Assembly (NCBI GenBank): GCA_001800185.1
Contig: MGUX01000055.1
Coordinates: forward strand, 4,085-11,361
From: Elusimicrobia bacterium RIFCSPLOWO2_12_FULL_59_9
GTDB lineage: Bacteria; Elusimicrobiota; Elusimicrobia; O2-12-FULL-59-9
Reading direction: 5' to 3'
DNA length: 7,277 nt
In this document: positions 4,714 to 7,277 of the stretch, piece after piece
How positions within the stretch are numbered: the stretch's first letter is position 1
How the letters are laid out: every line of letters starts with the position of its first letter
Notes under the pieces: model-generated
The model's database searches: none
Seen by the model: the letters and a program-made list of their open reading frames with translations, nothing else
What the model was told of the DNA's origin: nothing
Program-made: the position numbers and the translations under genes

Positions 4714-7277
4714 ATGCGGCAGACCAAATTCAACGAAGACACGCTCTCCGAAAAGCCGGCTATCGAGCAGCTTGTGCGCATGGGCTATATCTCTGTTCCG
4801 GGCGCACAGCTCGATCCCCAGGAGGCTGAGGACTGCGAGCGGTCGTCGCGGCGGGATGCGGTGCTGGTGGGGCGTCTTCGCAAGAAGCTCGCGGAGTTGA
4901 ATCCCGAGGCGACGGAGGCCACGCTCTACAAGGCGATCCGGCATGTGACGAATATCCAGGGAACCGGCTTTCTCGATGAGAACAGGACCTTCCACCGCGA
5001 GCTTGTTTCCAACATCACGATTGAGCAGGAGACGGGCGACGGCCGACGAGGCCTCACAGTCAGATTCATAGACTTCGATGAGCCCAAGAACAACGAGTTC
5101 CTTGTGGTCAACCAGTTTTGGGTGAAAGGCCCCAAGCTCGCGGATCGCCCGGACATCGTCATCTTCGTCAACGGTATTCCTCTCGCGGTCATCGAGTGCA
5201 AGAGCCCGGTTGCCCGGGAGACCGGCGTCGCGGATGCCTTGGACCAGCTCCTGCGCTACCAGCGGGAGATCCCCGCGCTTTTCCGGACGAACCAGATTCT
5301 TTTGGGCGTCAACCTCTTCGGGGCCAAATACGGCGTCGTGGGCGTGCCTATAGATGACTTCCACGAGTGGAAGGCCAAGCCCGGCGAGAAGCTGCCCAAC
5401 TTGAGCGACCACCCGTCGGTCAAGGAAATGCGGGCGCTCAAGCTGATTGGAAGGGAGGACCTCCCTAAAACGCCGGCGGCCCAGGATGTCTTGATTGCCT
5501 CGATCCTCAACAAGCAAAACCTCCTCGACATCATTCGGCATTTCATCGTCTTCGACGTGGAGGAATCCAAACTCAAGAAAAAAATCTGCCGCTACCAGCA
5601 GTTCACCGCGGTCCACAAGATTGTCCGCAGGGTCCTGGAGGAAAAGGAAAAAAAGGGAATCATCTGGCACTGGCAGGGTTCGGGCAAGTCCTTGACGATG
5701 CTCTTCGCGGCGCTCAAGCTGCGGCGCGAGGAGACGCGGCTTAAGAACCCCTATTTTTTGGTGGTGACCGACAGAAAGGACCTCGACAAGCAGATTTCAG
5801 ACACCTTCCGCGACTGCGGCTTCCCCAATCCGATTCGCGCCGAAAGCTCCAGGGAGCTCTACCAGATGCTGTCGGAAGGCGTCGGCCGCACCATCATGAC
5901 AACCGTGCAGAAGTTCCGAGCGCCCCTGGAAAGGCCCCTGGCCGAAGCGAAGAACGTCATCGTGCTGACGGACGAGGCCCACCGCACTCAGTACGGGAAT
6001 CTGGCTTTCAACCTCCGCAAAGCCCTGCCGAACGCCGCCTTCTTCGCCTTCACGGGAACCCCTCTCGACAAACGCGACCGGAACACCTATCGGCTATTCA
6101 GCCCTGAGGGCGAGCGATACCTCGACAAGTACGGGATTGACCAGGCCGAGCAGGACAAGGCCACGGTGCCCATTAAGTACATGGGCCGTCTGGCGGATTT
6201 GCAGGTCGTGGGCGCATCCTTGGACTCCCTTCTGGCCGGACTCTTCCCCGAGAAGAGCAAGAAGGATCTGGCCGAGATCAAACGGCAGTACGCCACTCCC
6301 GATGTTCTGGCCTCCGCGCCAAGGCGCATCGAGAGAATCGCCCTGGACATGGTCGAACATTACAACCAGGCGATCCGGCCCAACGGCTTCAAGGCCATGG
6401 TCGTGGCCGAGACCCGCGAGGCGGCCGACCTCTACAAAAAGGCCCTCGACCGGCTCATCGATCCGGCCCTCTCCGCGGTCGTGATGACAGTTGACAAGAG
6501 GGAGGAGTGGGCCGAGAAATACTGGCTCTCGGATGAGGCCGAAGGCCTGATCAAGGAACGGTTCAACGACCCCAAGGACCCGCTCTGCTTCCTGGTCGTT
6601 TGCGACAAGCTCCTGACCGGCTTCGACGCCCCCATACTGCAGGCCATGTATATGGACAAGCGCCTCAAGGAGCACACCCTCCTTCAAGCCGTGGCCCGCG
6701 CCAATAGGACCTATCCCCGAAAGAATTTCGGCCTCATTGTGGACTATGCCGGTATCGGCAAAGAGCTGGCCCAGGCCTTGAAGCAGTTCAGCGCGGAAGA
6801 TTTGGCCGGTCTTTTCCGGACGGACGATGTGGAGAGGGAGCTTAAAGCTTTGTCCGGACACCACAAGGCGGCCATGAAGTTCTTCTCCGGAATATCCCTT
6901 AAGGGGGAGCCCCGAACCATCATCCAGAGCTGCCTGGAGGCCCTGCGGAACGAAACGGTGCGCGGCGAATTCGACAAGGCCTACCGCGCCTTCGCCAAGA
7001 GCCTGGACTTCCTCATGCCGGATCTGCGCGTGGAGCCATGCCTCAAGGACTTCAAGTTCCTGGGGGCGGTCAGAGAGGGGGCCCGCAATCTCTACCGGGA
7101 TGAACGGCTGCGGATGGAGGATCTGAGCGGAAAGGTGGAAGCCCTTATCCATGCCCATATCACGGCCGAGGGGATCGAGCGCCTGCTGGAGCCCATGACC
7201 ATCACCGCTCCTAACTTCTCTGAGCAGCTCGCGGCCAAGGGGAGCGACAAAGCCAAGGCCGTCCACTTAGAGTACGC
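4714..7277 (+). CDS. hsdR: Type I restriction endonuclease subunit HsdR, 3' end outside window
   Basis: The frame is open from ATG 4714 to the right edge (854 codons); the family is usually about 1000 aa, so the C-terminal HsdM/HsdS-interaction part is cut off. HsdR gives the complex its ATP-driven translocation and DNA cleavage. The nuclease domain has RPDIVIFVNG, AVIECKSP (D147, E161, K163) and QLLRY (Q178, Y182), the PD-(D/E)xK and QxxxY motifs. The SF2 motor has HWQGSGKSLTM (Walker A, K325), VVTDRKDLDKQ (350-360), TTVQKF, DEAH (420-423), TGTP (447-450), LLTGFDAP (633-640) and QAVARANR (658-665). All key residues are present, so it looks functional. The start MRQTKFNEDTLSEKPAIEQL is typical, though no good Shine-Dalgarno precedes it. 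It is GC-rich (40/60 in the row at 6361). Its first part duplicates the remnant upstream. Confidence 0.97.
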   Translation, partial: MRQTKFNEDTLSEKPAIEQLVRMGYISVPGAQLDPQEAEDCERSSRRDAVLVGRLRKKLAELNPEATEATLYKAIRHVTNIQGTGFLDENRTFHRELVSNITIEQETGDGRRGLTVRFIDFDEPKNNEFLVVNQFWVKGPKLADRPDIVIFVNGIPLAVIECKSPVARETGVADALDQLLRYQREIPALFRTNQILLGVNLFGAKYGVVGVPIDDFHEWKAKPGEKLPNLSDHPSVKEMRALKLIGREDLPKTPAAQDVLIASILNKQNLLDIIRHFIVFDVEESKLKKKICRYQQFTAVHKIVRRVLEEKEKKGIIWHWQGSGKSLTMLFAALKLRREETRLKNPYFLVVTDRKDLDKQISDTFRDCGFPNPIRAESSRELYQMLSEGVGRTIMTTVQKFRAPLERPLAEAKNVIVLTDEAHRTQYGNLAFNLRKALPNAAFFAFTGTPLDKRDRNTYRLFSPEGERYLDKYGIDQAEQDKATVPIKYMGRLADLQVVGASLDSLLAGLFPEKSKKDLAEIKRQYATPDVLASAPRRIERIALDMVEHYNQAIRPNGFKAMVVAETREAADLYKKALDRLIDPALSAVVMTVDKREEWAEKYWLSDEAEGLIKERFNDPKDPLCFLVVCDKLLTGFDAPILQAMYMDKRLKEHTLLQAVARANRTYPRKNFGLIVDYAGIGKELAQALKQFSAEDLAGLFRTDDVERELKALSGHHKAAMKFFSGISLKGEPRTIIQSCLEALRNETVRGEFDKAYRAFAKSLDFLMPDLRVEPCLKDFKFLGAVREGARNLYRDERLRMEDLSGKVEALIHAHITAEGIERLLEPMTITAPNFSEQLAAKGSDKAKAVHLEY
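4741..4920 (+). repeat. Direct repeat copy B (inside intact hsdR)
   Basis: This is the partner of 3947-4126 and encodes HsdR residues 10-69. Exact runs are 4747-4770 and 4828-4863. Similarity stops at about 4920, where this copy continues as normal HsdR (TLYKAIRHVTNIQG). Confidence 0.9.

Noticed and set aside
4687..5670. Long open frame (327 codons) on the - strand
   Set aside because: It lies mostly over the hsdR nuclease domain and start of the motor, which has clear motifs. The - frame has no recognisable domain and is a product of GC-rich codon bias.
6094..7266. Long open frame (390 codons) on the - strand
   Set aside because: It is the antisense of the hsdR motor and helical regions, including the LLTGFDAP and QAVARANR motifs, and has low-complexity G/L/E-rich composition typical of shadow frames.
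1..7277. CRISPR array, tRNA or complete insertion sequence
   Set aside because: No short regularly spaced repeats, no cloverleaf-like segment with a CCA or T-loop pattern, and no transposase frame was seen. The only long repeat is the hsdR duplication.

Overview
The window is the middle and right part of a type I restriction-modification (RM) operon, all on the + strand, with several accessory genes between hsdS and hsdR. Both edges cut genes: the first gene enters from the left and hsdR runs off the right. No hsdM is present, so the methyltransferase subunit must lie outside the window, most likely to the left. No tRNA, rRNA, CRISPR array, complete insertion sequence or convincing terminator was seen.

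Layout: (1) 1-612, C-terminal part of a winged-helix DNA-binding protein; (2) 616-1929, hsdS with two target recognition domains; (3) 1970-2548, an unrecognised 192-aa protein with one N-terminal hydrophobic segment; (4) 2545-2667, a possible 40-codon small ORF that overlaps the previous stop as ATGA; (5) 2674-3942, a 422-aa HEPN-type protein with an RNTFLH motif (R-x4-H) in its N-terminal half and an AbiU2-like C-terminal half; (6) 3935-4126, a broken copy of the first ~65 codons of hsdR; (7) 4165-4698, an ORF6N-domain DNA-binding protein; (8) 4714 to the right edge, hsdR with PD-(D/E)xK nuclease and SF2 helicase motor motifs.

The genes are packed as one transcription unit: gaps are 3 to 40 nt, with two stop/start overlaps. 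HsdS would choose the DNA target, HsdR would translocate and cleave, and the absent HsdM would methylate. The HEPN protein is a candidate RNA-cleaving second-line defence or abortive-infection effector. The winged-helix and ORF6N proteins are candidate DNA-binding regulators. These accessory roles are inferred from family and context.

The most informative structure is the hsdR remnant. It starts inside the stop of the HEPN gene, carries an in-frame TAG, and is about 82% identical by hand count to the start of the intact hsdR 794 bp downstream. This suggests an ancestral order hsdS - accessory genes - hsdR that was interrupted by acquisition of ORF6N plus a second, diverged hsdR.

Base composition is mosaic. 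Sampled 60-nt rows are about 58% GC in the first gene and 67% in hsdR, but about 38% late in hsdS and 32% in the unknown membrane-anchored gene. The host looks like a moderately GC-rich bacterium with an imported, AT-richer defence block. I cannot name the taxon from the sequence.
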